Shown piece by piece: positions 1 to 8,082 of a stretch of 58,883 nucleotides of DNA. Each line of letters opens with the position of its first letter. Position 1 is the stretch's first letter. The notes beneath the pieces are model-generated. The model was not told the origin of the DNA and ran no database searches. It worked only from the letters and a program-made list of their open reading frames with translations. Location of the stretch: contig JBGPGE010000017.1 in NCBI GenBank assembly GCA_041483675.1, positions 1-58,883 on the forward strand, given 5' to 3'. Both the position numbers and the translations under genes were made by a program. The DNA is from 2-12-FULL-60-19 sp041483675. GTDB taxonomy: Bacteria; Desulfobacterota; Binatia; UBA9968.

Positions 1-418
1 TCTACTTCGTTGCGCTCGGCCCGCTTCGCGTCAACGTACTAGAAAAGTACGCCTCCGCTCGCAGACCATCGCGCGCCTTGCGCGTATCTCAACTTGGACC
101 TTTTTGACCGGCCTGGGAAGACAACCTTTAAACACTTTGTTCTCCTCTTGCCTGACCGTTTCTCCAGCACCTTTCATGCCAATGAAAACAAGTGAGACTC
201 GCGGAGAAATGACGCAATCTCGGATAGTTATCGGAAGCGAGGAAATTGCCATTCTCACGTCTGGGAAGAACTTTAAGGCCCTCTCTCAAAGCTGCGAAGA
301 GCTGGTTCTCGGCTATCGTGAAATGCGTTTCATTTCAACCATTCCGGCGCCGCTGCAAGGGGCACAAAACTTGCTCAATGCTAGAATGGCGCTTCGGAAA
401 TCCGTCATCAATTCCGAC

Positions 419-465
419 CGTCATTCCGGCCGAGTCAGCCTGAGGCTGGCGAGAGCCGGAATCCA
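419..465. repeat. REP-like palindromic element of the CGTCATTCC type
   Basis: The sequence opens with CGTCATTCCGGC and closes with GCCGGAATCCA; arms at 423-430 and 455-462 are perfect inverted repeats. A second palindrome, CAGCC TGA GGCTG, is nested at 436-448. The start resembles the element at 27603-27675, so the two probably belong to one intergenic repeat class. Confidence 0.5.
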
Positions 466-479
466 TACCCTCTCTTTGT

Positions 480-501
480 CTCCCTCCTTAGTAAGGGGGA
501 G
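480..501. repeat. CCTTAGTAAGG hairpin repeat
   Basis: A near-perfect hairpin (CTCCCTCCTTA, one G, TAAGGGGGAG) lies between the REP-like element and the CBS gene. It is of the same general C-run/G-run type as the double hairpin at 33479-33525. It has no T tract after it, so a terminator role is not supported. Confidence 0.4.
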
Positions 502-542
502 ATTTAGTGGGGGTGCTGGTGCGAAGTTAGGAGGGTGGAGCC

Positions 543-1145
543 ATGCTGGTCGGCAAACGTATGACCAAAGAGCCGGTGACGACCACGCCGGATGAATATC
601 TGGCGGGGGTCATGGCCAAGATGGAGCAGGGCGGCTTTCGCCACATGCCCGTGGTGCAGGGTGGAAAGCTGGTCGGGATCGTGACGGACCGCGACGCGCG
701 CCAGCACATCGGCTTTCTTGAGAAGACGAAAGTGAACGCGGCGATGACCGAAAATGCGGTCACCGTCACCCCTCAGACGACGCTCGAGGAGGCGGCGCAG
801 TTACTGCTCAAGCGCAAGATCGGCAGCGTGCCGGTGGTGCAGGAGGAGAAGCTCGTCGGCATCATCACGAGCAGCGACATCCTCAAGGCCTTCCTCGAAG
901 TGATGGGCGTGGAGGAGGAAGGGACGGCGCGCATCGACGTGATGCTCGCGGGCGACGAGCAGGACCTGACCACCGCCTCAGAGACAATTTCCGCGGAGGG
1001 CGGGGAGATTCTCAGCGTCGGCACCTACCGCGAGAAATGGGGCGACGACCCGATCTGCTATCTCCGCGTGCGCGAGGGCGATCCCGAGAAGATCGCCGAG
1101 GCGCTTAGAAAGCGCGGCTACACAATCCTCGGTGTGCACGTCTAG
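543..1145 (+). CDS. Tandem CBS-domain protein with C-terminal ACT-like region
   Basis: A 200-residue soluble protein. Two CBS domains are visible at about residues 5-60 and 68-123, each with the family pattern of a hydrophobic VPVV/MPVV strand followed by GIVTDRD or GIITSSD; CBS pairs bind adenosine nucleotides such as AMP, ATP or S-adenosylmethionine. Residues 130-200 look like an ACT-type regulatory fold. AGGAGGGTGGAGCC directly precedes ATG 543, which fixes the start. It stands alone between a repeat region and a convergent transporter gene, so its target is unknown. The family assignment is firm; the ligand and the ACT call are inference. Confidence 0.9.
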   Translation: MLVGKRMTKEPVTTTPDEYLAGVMAKMEQGGFRHMPVVQGGKLVGIVTDRDARQHIGFLEKTKVNAAMTENAVTVTPQTTLEEAAQLLLKRKIGSVPVVQEEKLVGIITSSDILKAFLEVMGVEEEGTARIDVMLAGDEQDLTTASETISAEGGEILSVGTYREKWGDDPICYLRVREGDPEKIAEALRKRGYTILGVHV

Positions 1146-1248
1146 GAAAACCGGGCGGAGTTAGTCCAACCGCATCGACGAGTCAACGCGTGAAGCCGTG
1201 TTACGCGACGCGTCGGGGTGACGGACGGCGTTCCGATGCCGCGGCAGT

Positions 1249-2256
1249 TTATCTCTCGTACAGTTTTCTGATGAAGCCGCTTTTGTCGAGCTCTTCGACG
1301 AAGCTCGAGTCGACGAACTCTTCGGGCTTGTGCTTCTGGACGTCGGGGCGGGTCATGGCCACGTATTCGTAGCTGGTTCTCATGCCCTTGAGGTTCGGGT
1401 ACGGCGCCGCAAGACGGTGCCTCGCGAAAAGCTCCCAGGACTCCTGGGCCAACGAATCGTCGTCGAGCCGGAGCATCTTTTTGATCACCTTCTTGGCGAA
1501 CTCGGAATCTTTCTTGAAAAGCGCGATGCCCTCGAGGTGAGCGCGCATGTAGCGCGCGACAAGATCGCGGTCGCGCTGGATCTGCGAGCGCGTCGTGGCG
1601 ATCTCGCTCCAGGGATAGTCCACGTCCTTAAAAAAATCCCACAGAACGCCGAAGCCGGCGCGCTGGGCTAGAATAAAAGCGGGGTGGGACAGCGTCGCTG
1701 CCTGGATTTTTCCCTGCTTGAGCGCGATCAGCCGCTCGGGATCGGCGCCGATCTGCAGCAGCGCGAAGTCTTTATCCGGATTGAGCCCTCTTCGTTTGGC
1801 GAGATAGCGCACGAGAAAATCGGTAAGCGAGCCGAAGGTCGTCACGCCGACGATCTTGCCTTTGAGATCTTCGTCGCGTTTGATATCCGGTCGCACCATC
1901 AGCGACTGGACGACGCCGGGCATCGTGTGCGCCAGAATCACCATGTCCGAGCCGGCGAGCACCGCGTTCATCACCGTGGGGGTCGCCACCGGCGCGATCG
2001 CCACGCTGCCCGCGACCAAAGCTCTGGAGACGATTCCCGAGCCTTGCATCACGACGGCTTCGGCATCGAGGCCGTGCTTTTCGAAGAGCTTCGCTTCCTT
2101 GGCGACGAAGATGACGATATTGCCCATGCTGACCGCGGGCACGCCGATGTAGACCTTTTTCCGCGGCTGGCTCTGCGCGAAGCCATTTACCGGCGATGCG
2201 ATAAGACAAACAAGACAGGCGAGCAACGGCAACGACAACGCGAAGCGCTTACCCAC
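1249..2256 (-). CDS. NMT1/SsuA-type ABC transporter substrate-binding protein
   Basis: A 335-residue periplasmic binding protein of the NMT1/THI5/SsuA family. These proteins capture aromatic acids, thiamine precursors, sulfonates or other small organics for an ABC importer. The start is taken as GTG 2256: a GGAGG lies 7 nt upstream and the protein then begins with a clean signal peptide (KRFALSLPLLACLVCL, then an alanine/glycine cleavage region near residue 28). An open frame extends 25 codons further upstream, but that part is made by the 123-bp repeat element. No permease or ATPase gene is nearby, so it is an orphan; the substrate cannot be read from sequence. It is divergent from the dehydrogenase operon. 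Confidence 0.85.
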   Translation of the reverse strand: MGKRFALSLPLLACLVCLIASPVNGFAQSQPRKKVYIGVPAVSMGNIVIFVAKEAKLFEKHGLDAEAVVMQGSGIVSRALVAGSVAIAPVATPTVMNAVLAGSDMVILAHTMPGVVQSLMVRPDIKRDEDLKGKIVGVTTFGSLTDFLVRYLAKRRGLNPDKDFALLQIGADPERLIALKQGKIQAATLSHPAFILAQRAGFGVLWDFFKDVDYPWSEIATTRSQIQRDRDLVARYMRAHLEGIALFKKDSEFAKKVIKKMLRLDDDSLAQESWELFARHRLAAPYPNLKGMRTSYEYVAMTRPDVQKHKPEEFVDSSFVEELDKSGFIRKLYER

Positions 2257-2279
2257 GGCGGCACCTCCGTCCTTTTGAT

Positions 2280-2402
2280 TCCATCCAAGCCCCGCCTCTT
2301 GAGGCGGGCACAAAACCGATGGGGATTCCAAAGGGGAGAAGCGGTAGCTCTCCCCTTTGGTCGAACACGGGGACTCAAACCCCGTGTTCGATATAAATTG
2401 AT
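2280..2402 (+). mobile_element. 123-bp three-hairpin element, copy 1 (intergenic)
   Basis: Three perfect hairpins are visible: CCCGCCTC/GAGGCGGG at 2291-2308; a 12-bp stem starting CCAAAGGGGAGA at 2328-2360; and a 12-bp stem starting TCGAACACGGGG at 2361-2391. TTGAT lies immediately before the element (2275-2279) and forms its last five bases (2398-2402). The copy at 9917-10039 has the same length without indels and differs at 9 of 123 positions, four of them in the first ten bases. It sits between two divergent genes. The design fits a non-autonomous IS200/IS605-like element; no transposase is in the window. Confidence 0.75.
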
Positions 2403-2457
2403 CCGTCTATGCGGCCATATAAGCCCAGCGCGAAGGTATGTCAAATCGCGCAGGACG

Positions 2458-2486
2458 TTGACAAACTCAGCGGTTTCGAATTAATT
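2458..2486 (+). promoter_or_regulatory. Possible sigma-70-type promoter of the first E1 gene
   Basis: A perfect -35 box TTGACA (2458-2463) is followed after 17 bp by a weak -10 candidate TTAATT (2481-2486). The start codon at 2498 would lie only a few bases from the predicted transcript start, implying an almost leaderless mRNA, in keeping with the lack of a clear ribosome binding site there. This is a pattern match only. Confidence 0.35.
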
Positions 2487-2497
2487 GAACGCTTAGC

Positions 2498-3517
2498 ATG
2501 CTTCCGAAACTGCCGCGCGAGACCCTGCGCGATTTTTGCCGCCGGATGCTGGTCATCCGGCACTTCGAGGAGAGCCTGGTGCCGCTCCACGACAAAGGCG
2601 TCTTCGGCGGCCATTATCATCTTTACATCGGCCAGGAGGCGACCGGCGTGCCGGCCCTCTCGTGCCTCGGGCCGGACGACTATCTGTTTACGACCCATAG
2701 GAATCATGGCCATCTGCTCGCGCGAGGCGCCGATCCGAAGCGGCTCTGCGCGGAGATTCTTGGGCGGGCCGGCGGCTACAACAAGGGCAAGGGCGGCTCG
2801 TTTCACACCGTCGTTCCGTCGCTGGGGTTTCTCCATACTTCCGCGGTCGTGGCCGGCATCATTCCACTCGCCACCGGCACCGCCTACGCCGCCAAGGCGC
2901 TGAAGAACGGCCGGATCACGGTTTGTCTTTTTGGCGACGGCGCGTTGGAGGAGGGCGGGGCTCTCGAAGCCTTCAACCTCGCTTCGCTCTACAAACTGCC
3001 GCTGCTCTTTCTTTGCTAAAACAACGGCAAGTACGGCGCGGGCCGCGCCGCCGCCGTCGCGCAGTCCTCGACCATGGCGGCCTATCCGCTGACCGACCTG
3101 CCGGCGGCCTACAAGATTCCCACGAGGCAGATCGACGGCATGGACGCCGGCCTGGTCCATGCCACGGTTTCCGACGCCGTCGAAAAAATCCGCCGCGGCG
3201 AGGGGCCGCAGTTCATCGAAGCGCAGACCGTGCGCTGGCCCGGGAGCGAAACCAACTGGCCGTCGGTCGCGCAACCGACCGGCAGCGCGCTCGCCTGGGA
3301 CGTGGGCGCGGTGCCGGAAACGGTGCGCGAGTGGTACCGCACGTGCGATCCGCTGCTGATTTTCATTCGCGAGTTGGTCGAGGCCGGCCAGGCCACGCGG
3401 GAGGAGATCGCCCGAATCGAAAACCAGGTCAAAGCGGAGATCGAGGCGGCGGTCGGCTTCGCCGTTTCGAGTCCCTACCCGGCTCCGGAAGAAGCGTTCA
3501 AAGAAGTTTTCGCCTGA
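2498..3517 (+). pseudogene. Dehydrogenase E1 alpha subunit interrupted by one in-frame stop
   Basis: The frame encodes a 339-residue E1 alpha chain of the thiamine-diphosphate-dependent pyruvate/2-oxoacid/acetoin dehydrogenase family. It is broken by TAA at 3017-3019 (codon 174). The stop falls inside the cofactor motif: GDG is at codons 146-148 and NN at codons 175-176, and the paralogue at 4573 reads VCENNG where this copy reads LC-stop-NNG. One G-to-T change (GAA to TAA) would explain it. The rest stays in frame and well conserved to 3517, which points to a very recent mutation, a sequencing error or readthrough. It lies 8 bp before its beta gene. Confidence 0.8.
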
Positions 3518-3525
3518 GGCTGACT

Positions 3526-4497
3526 ATGCGCGAGCTTGCGTACGACGAAGCCAAATTCGAAGCGCTTCGCGAGATCATGGCCGCCGACGAGAGGGTCCAC
3601 CTGATCGGCGGCACTTTCTTGAGCTTAAGCCCGCGCCGCCATCTCTATCAACAACTCGCGCAGAAGTACTCCGACCGCGTGCTGGCGCCGCCGATCTCCG
3701 AGCTCGGCTTTTGCGGCCTCGCCACGGGCGCGGCGATGGCTGGCTTGAGACCCGTCGTCGACATCGGCACCGGCAGCTTCATCTTCGAAGGCTGGCCGCA
3801 GGTGTGCAACGAAGCGGCCAACGCGTTCTACATGTCGGCCGGCCAGACCCGCGTGCCGGTCGTGTTTCATCTCTTTCACGGCCTGCGCGGCGGCGGCGCG
3901 GCGCAACATTCCGCCAGCCCGCAGGCGATGCTGTGGAACAACCCCGGGCTGGAGATCGTCCTGCCCGCTTCGCCGCGCGACGTGAAGGGGCTGCTCAAGA
4001 CCGCCGTCGCGAGCGACAACCCGACCGTCTTCATCGACCACGTTCAACTGTTGGAAACGCGCGGCGAGGTGCCGGAAAACGACGGCCCGATTCCTTTCGG
4101 CCGAGCCGACATCAAGCGCAAAGGGAGCGACGCGACGGTGGTCGCGACCTCGTATGCGGTCCAGCGCTGCCTCCGGGTCGCGGAGAAGCTCGCCCGCGAA
4201 AAGATCCAGGTGGAAGTCGTCGATCCGCGCACGCTGGTCCCCTTCGACCTTGAGACGATTCTAACGTCGGTGGAAAAAACCGGCCGCGTCGTGGTCGTCG
4301 ATGAAACGCATCAGAGCTGCGGCGTCGCGGCCGAGATCGCCGCGCGGATCGCCGAAAGCGGCTTCGACAAACTCAAGGCGCCGCTCAAGCGCGTGGCGAC
4401 TTTGGACGTGCCGGTGCCCTACAGCCCGCCGCTTGAAGAGCATATCGGCCCCCGGGAAGATCGCATTATCGACGCGATACGCGCGGTTCTCCGTTAA
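3526..4497 (+). CDS. 2-oxoacid/acetoin dehydrogenase E1 component, beta subunit (first copy)
   Basis: A 323-residue beta chain of the TPP-dependent E1 dehydrogenase family, which pairs with an alpha chain to decarboxylate a 2-oxoacid or cleave acetoin. The N-terminal pyrimidine-binding domain is recognisable (PISELGFCGLATGAAMAGL, about 60-78), and the C-terminal transketolase-type domain carries VVDPRTLVPFD and a GRVVVVDE strand. Start ATG 3526 lies 9 bp past the end of the alpha gene. No E2 or E3 gene follows, so acyl transfer partners must be encoded elsewhere, or the enzyme acts differently. It is intact although its own alpha partner is interrupted; it could pair with the second alpha. 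Confidence 0.88.
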   Translation: MRELAYDEAKFEALREIMAADERVHLIGGTFLSLSPRRHLYQQLAQKYSDRVLAPPISELGFCGLATGAAMAGLRPVVDIGTGSFIFEGWPQVCNEAANAFYMSAGQTRVPVVFHLFHGLRGGGAAQHSASPQAMLWNNPGLEIVLPASPRDVKGLLKTAVASDNPTVFIDHVQLLETRGEVPENDGPIPFGRADIKRKGSDATVVATSYAVQRCLRVAEKLAREKIQVEVVDPRTLVPFDLETILTSVEKTGRVVVVDETHQSCGVAAEIAARIAESGFDKLKAPLKRVATLDVPVPYSPPLEEHIGPREDRIIDAIRAVLR

Positions 4498-4572
4498 GGA
4501 TTTATTCCGCTCGTTTCCGCTCAAAGCCGGGTCAGGGGCAGAAACGGCGCCGGCGCGTGGATCGTCAGAGTT

Positions 4573-5529
4573 ATGACGGAAAAGACTCAAACGCACGACG
4601 AACAGCTCTCTCTTCTCCGCGCGATGTGGCTGATTCGCGCTTTCGAGGAGAAAGTCTCGGCGCTCTACGCGGAGCGCAAGATCGTCGGCCTGGTCCATCT
4701 GGGCATCGGACAGGAGGCGGTCGCCGTCGGGACCTGCTCTCAGCTTCGACCGGACGACTATGTATTCGGCGGTCACCGCTCCCATGGCCACGCGATCGCG
4801 AAGGGCGCGGATGTGAACCGGCTGATGGCGGAGCTCGCCGGCCGCGCCGGCGGCTACTGCGGCGGCAAGGGCGGCTCCATGCATATCGTCGCCCTGGATG
4901 CTGGATTCATGACCGCTACCGGGGTCGTTGGCGGGACGATCCCGCTGGCCCTGGGCGCCGCCTTCGCCGCGAAGGAGCGCGGTCGAGGACAGGTTGCGGT
5001 CGTCTTCTTCGGCGACGGCGCCGGACAGACCGGCGCGTTTCACGAGTCGCTGAACATCGCGAGCCTCTGGCGGCTGCCGGTCGTCTTCGTATGCGAGAAC
5101 AACGGCTACGCCGAGTTCACGCCGCTCTCGGCCCACACACCGGTCGAGCGCCTGGCAAATCACGCGAAGACCTACGGCATCCCCTGCGCGACTCTCGACG
5201 GCAACGATCTCATCGCGGTCCGAAAGGCCGCCGCCCGAGCCGTGGCGCGGGCGCGCGGCGGCAAAGGCCCGAGTTTCGTCGAATGCCTGACCTATCGGTT
5301 GCGCGGCCATTACGAAGGCGATCCGGCGAAGTACCGCGAGTTGTCGCAGCTCGGCGCGTGGAAAAAAAAAGATCCGATCGCGCGCTTCGCCCGCGCGCTC
5401 AAGCGAAAAAGCGCGGAGCTTGACGCGATCGAGCGCGAGGCGCGCGAGCGAGTCGAAGAAGCCGTCCGCTTCGCGCTTGCCTCTCCCTGGCCGGAGCCGG
5501 AGGAAGTCGCCGGCCAGGTGACCGCGTAG
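4573..5529 (+). CDS. 2-oxoacid/acetoin dehydrogenase E1 component, alpha subunit (second copy)
   Basis: A 318-residue intact E1 alpha chain. The thiamine-diphosphate/metal motif is complete: FFGDGAGQTGAF followed by VFVCENNGYAEF. RAGGYCGGKGGSMHI is a conserved family segment near the active site. It resembles the interrupted gene at 2498 in layout and motifs, so the two pairs look like an ancient tandem duplication. The product would form a heterotetramer with the beta chain starting 7 bp downstream. The family includes AcoA, PdhA and BkdA; the sequence does not decide between them, and the absence of E2/E3 makes the true substrate uncertain. Confidence 0.9.
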   Translation: MTEKTQTHDEQLSLLRAMWLIRAFEEKVSALYAERKIVGLVHLGIGQEAVAVGTCSQLRPDDYVFGGHRSHGHAIAKGADVNRLMAELAGRAGGYCGGKGGSMHIVALDAGFMTATGVVGGTIPLALGAAFAAKERGRGQVAVVFFGDGAGQTGAFHESLNIASLWRLPVVFVCENNGYAEFTPLSAHTPVERLANHAKTYGIPCATLDGNDLIAVRKAAARAVARARGGKGPSFVECLTYRLRGHYEGDPAKYRELSQLGAWKKKDPIARFARALKRKSAELDAIEREARERVEEAVRFALASPWPEPEEVAGQVTA

Positions 5530-5536
5530 CCCGCCC

Positions 5537-6511
5537 ATGGCCGAACAAACGTTTATCGAAGCGATCCGGACGGGCCTGCACGAGGAGATGCAGCGCGACC
5601 CGTCGGTCTATTTGCTCGGCGAAGACGTCGCTTTGGGCGGCCCCTTCGGCGCGACGCGCGGTCTGGTGGAAGCGTTCGGCCGGAGCCGTGTCGTCAACAC
5701 GCCGATCAGCGAGGGCACGGTCATGGGACTTGCGATCGGCGCGGCGGCGGTGGGGCTAAGGCCGGTCGTCGAGGTCATGTTCATCGACTTCATCACGCTC
5801 GCGCTCGACCAGCTCGTCAACCACGGCGCAAAGCTCCATTACATGTCCGGCGGGCAGCTCAAGATCCCGCTGACCGTCCGCGTCCAGTGCGGCATCAGCG
5901 GCCATATGGGAGCGCACCATTCGCAGAGTCTCGAATCGTGGCTTGCGCACGTTCCGGGGCTGAAGGTCGTCATGCCTTCGACGCCCGCCGACGCCAAGGG
6001 GCTGCTCAAAGCCGCCATCCGCGACGACAATCCGGTCGTGTTCATCGAGCATCGCGGTCTGTATTGGACGCGGGGCGAGATTCCCGACGGCGACCGTGTT
6101 GTGCCGATGGGAGAGGCGCGCGTGGCGCGGGAGGGGAAAGACGTAACGATCGTTGCTCTCGCGCGGATGGTGGAATGCGCGCTCGAAGCCGCCGCCGAGC
6201 TTGCCGCCGAAGGAATCTCCGTCGAGGTGATCGACCCCCGGACGCTCTCGCCGCTCGACATCGAAAGCATGGCGGCTTCGGTCGAAAAAACCGGTCGCCT
6301 GGTCGTGGTCCACGAAGCGGTGGAGCAGGGAGGGTTCGGGGCCGAGATCGCGGCACGGCTTCAACAAGCGGCCTTTTATTCCCTCGAAAGCCCGATCCTC
6401 CGCGTCGCCGCGCCGTTCGCGCCGGTTCCGGCAAGCCCCGCGCTCGAACAGCGCTTCGCACCGGGCAAGGCGGAGATCGTGCGCGCGGTTAAGCGGGCTC
6501 TCGGCCGGTAA
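5537..6511 (+). CDS. 2-oxoacid/acetoin dehydrogenase E1 component, beta subunit (second copy)
   Basis: A 324-residue beta chain with both expected domains: PISEGTVMGLAIGAAAVGL and EVMFIDFITLALDQLVNH in the pyrimidine-binding half, and VEVIDPRTLSPLDIESM plus VVVHEAVEQGGFGAEI in the C-terminal half. These are strongly typical of AcoB/PdhB/BkdB proteins. It begins 7 bp after the alpha gene, so translation is probably coupled. It is the last gene of the four-gene block and is followed by a hairpin at 6510-6544. Substrate is not determinable from the sequence. Confidence 0.9.
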   Translation: MAEQTFIEAIRTGLHEEMQRDPSVYLLGEDVALGGPFGATRGLVEAFGRSRVVNTPISEGTVMGLAIGAAAVGLRPVVEVMFIDFITLALDQLVNHGAKLHYMSGGQLKIPLTVRVQCGISGHMGAHHSQSLESWLAHVPGLKVVMPSTPADAKGLLKAAIRDDNPVVFIEHRGLYWTRGEIPDGDRVVPMGEARVAREGKDVTIVALARMVECALEAAAELAAEGISVEVIDPRTLSPLDIESMAASVEKTGRLVVVHEAVEQGGFGAEIAARLQQAAFYSLESPILRVAAPFAPVPASPALEQRFAPGKAEIVRAVKRALGR

Positions 6512-6544
6512 GGTCTCCACCGTTCAGTCGTGGAGCTAGACCTT
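6510..6544 (+). terminator. Hairpin at end of the E1 operon
   Basis: AAGGTCTCCAC (6510-6520) pairs with GTGGA...GACCTT (6530-6544) across a small internal bulge. The stem starts at the stop codon of the last E1 gene. The sequence after it (GCCTTCTTAAC) has only a weak T run, so it may be a poor intrinsic terminator. Confidence 0.35.
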
Positions 6545-6882
6545 GCCTTCTTAACAATCTCAGATTGGTGCTCCAAGGCCGGGCAGGAAAGCGGGTGTGA
6601 CGAAGCCTTCGGGCCTCATGCCTACTTCCAGGCCCCCAGGCTCGATTTCGCCGATGAGGCGGCGGGCAAGTCCAATGCTATGGTTGCGAGGTCCAAGCTC
6701 GCCTCCTTCAGGCGACGGGCCCAGACAAGGGGCGAGTATTCTCCAAGCAGGAGCCGCTCCGTGTACGGAGCCAGCAACCCCGCTCCGCGGCGCAGGGAGT
6801 TTCACGTCCGCCGGTCAAGTCCAACAACCTCCCCTTCAGGACCCTCCTTAGGGGAATATTCGGAAGATATTCAAGTGAGGAT
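6545..6882. other. Gene-free stretch with small palindromes
   Basis: About 340 bp between the convergent E1 operon and the small lipoprotein gene. Open frames here carry no recognisable domain, signal peptide or ribosome binding site. Visible structures are a perfect hairpin GCTCCGT GT ACGGAGC at 6757-6772 and a short CGCCT/AGGCG hairpin near 6699-6713. It may be a decayed element; nothing more can be supported. Confidence 0.5.
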
Positions 6883-7233
6883 TTACTTCGCTTCCGCCGC
6901 CATTTGACGATGAGATTCAGCCATATTCATGTTCTCCGCTGCGGCCTGCTCGTAGATGCGCACCAACCCTTGGCAATGGCTTATCAGACTTTGAGCCTGT
7001 TTGCCGTAAAGGCTTTTTCTCGCTTCGTATTGGGCGAGTAGTTTCTTGTGCTCTTCCGCCTTTCCCTGCATTTCTTTGCGTGCATCCTCATAATGCTTTA
7101 CCAAGGCATCATGATCGCTACGGGTTTTGGCGCTCTGAACAGCTTCGGTCATGTCCATCGGGTGAGGGTTTATTGCGCAGGAAGCCAATAGACTGAAGAC
7201 AGCTACAAGTGCGAAATATGTTCTTGTTTTCAT
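6883..7233 (-). CDS. Small coiled-coil lipoprotein
   Basis: A 116-residue exported protein. The first 20 residues form a signal peptide ending in the lipobox LASC, so Cys19 is the predicted lipidation site. The mature part is charged, helical and rich in Glu, Lys, Gln and Ala (SDHDALVKHYEDARKEM, then EEHKKLLAQYEARK), consistent with a periplasmic coiled coil, and contains one further cysteine in SHCQGLV. AGGGAGGTATACC precedes the ATG. It lies at the downstream end of the metal-resistance island, which suggests but does not prove a role in envelope stress or metal handling. Confidence 0.75.
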   Translation of the reverse strand: MKTRTYFALVAVFSLLASCAINPHPMDMTEAVQSAKTRSDHDALVKHYEDARKEMQGKAEEHKKLLAQYEARKSLYGKQAQSLISHCQGLVRIYEQAAAENMNMAESHRQMAAEAK

Positions 7234-7428
7234 GGTATACCTCCCTGGTTAAATTGAGACTTGTAACACACGATCCCTTTTTTCGTTAGCCACATTAGAG
7301 TTTTCTGCTTAGGTCCTATCTCTTCACGATTCCCATCCCCTTTAACTGTATTGGATCACGCTTGGACGAAAAAAGCAAAGTTTTCCCGTAATCGACAACT
7401 TGCGTGGGCTTCGCTGGGAGTAAATTTG

Positions 7429-8082
7429 TCATGCTTCCTTAGTCCGCGCGCCGTCACCGAGCCGCGGGAAGAAGGCCGGCGTCGAATTCATATAATGGCG
7501 GTATGCATCGCCAAATTCTCGCAGCACTTCTTGCTCCTCTTTGCGCGCGAGCCTCACGTACATGTAAACAAGGATAGGAAACATCACGAGGGTCGGTATC
7601 GTCGGCCACTGAAATAAAAATCCCAGCATGATGAGAATAAAACCGCCGTACTGCGGGTGCCGTACATAAGCGTAGGGGCCGGTGGTAGCCAGCTTATGGT
7701 CGCGCTGCGCCTCGTAGAGCGTCTTCCACGCCGCCGACAGCAGGATAAAACCGCCGAAAATAAAAACGTTGCTGAGGACATGAAGCGGATCGAAGTGCGG
7801 GTTCATCTTCCAGCCGATAAGCGTGTTCCACAGATGGCCGGCGTCATGCGACAAAAAATCCACGCCCGGATAGCGGCTGACCAGCCATCCTGAGATCAAG
7901 TAGATCGTAAGCGGAAAGCCGTACATCTCGACAAAGAGCGCGACGATGAAGGCCGAGAAAGCACTGAACGACCGCCAATCCCGGCGCGTGCGAGGTTTCG
8001 TGAAACTGAAGGCGAAGATGATGAAGACCAGCGAGTTGATCACGACCAGCGACCATAAACCGTAAGCAGGTGCGTCAGTCAT
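7429..8082 (-). CDS. Isoprenylcysteine carboxyl methyltransferase-family membrane protein
   Basis: A 217-residue integral membrane protein with about five hydrophobic segments. The C-terminal half carries the ICMT/PEMT signature: GPYAYVRHPQYGGFILI, a following pair of helices, and a basic-acidic tail ending EFGDAYRHYMNSTPAFFP. The family uses S-adenosylmethionine to methylate lipids or membrane-bound substrates; bacterial members are common in metal-resistance clusters but have no settled substrate. Its start codon overlaps the stop of the upstream small protein by 4 bp (ATGA), so the two are translationally coupled. Confidence 0.85.
   Translation of the reverse strand: MTDAPAYGLWSLVVINSLVFIIFAFSFTKPRTRRDWRSFSAFSAFIVALFVEMYGFPLTIYLISGWLVSRYPGVDFLSHDAGHLWNTLIGWKMNPHFDPLHVLSNVFIFGGFILLSAAWKTLYEAQRDHKLATTGPYAYVRHPQYGGFILIMLGFLFQWPTIPTLVMFPILVYMYVRLARKEEQEVLREFGDAYRHYMNSTPAFFPRLGDGARTKEA

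Larger units (their letters stand above)
1..542. other. Gene-free stretch with palindromic repeats
   Basis: No convincing coding sequence is seen on either strand: the open frames here lack ribosome binding sites and recognisable domains. The stretch holds a small hairpin at 35-51 (CGTACT, AGAAA loop, AGTACG), a REP-like element at about 419-465 and a second hairpin at 480-501. It ends in the strong AGGAGG-like site that serves the CBS-domain gene at 543. Confidence 0.6.

Noticed and set aside
35..51. Terminator at the window start
   Set aside because: The CGTACT/AGTACG hairpin is only six pairs and is not followed by a T tract; the upstream gene is outside the window.
2257..2331. N-terminal extension of the substrate-binding protein
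   Set aside because: The extra 25 codons come largely from the palindromic element; the GTG at 2256 has a good ribosome binding site and a signal peptide.
6545..6882. Possible group II intron tail or transposase remnant
   Set aside because: A phrase GGGAGTTTCACGTCCG recalls domain V neighbourhoods of bacterial group II introns, but the 34-base domain V pairing cannot be formed and no reverse transcriptase is present.
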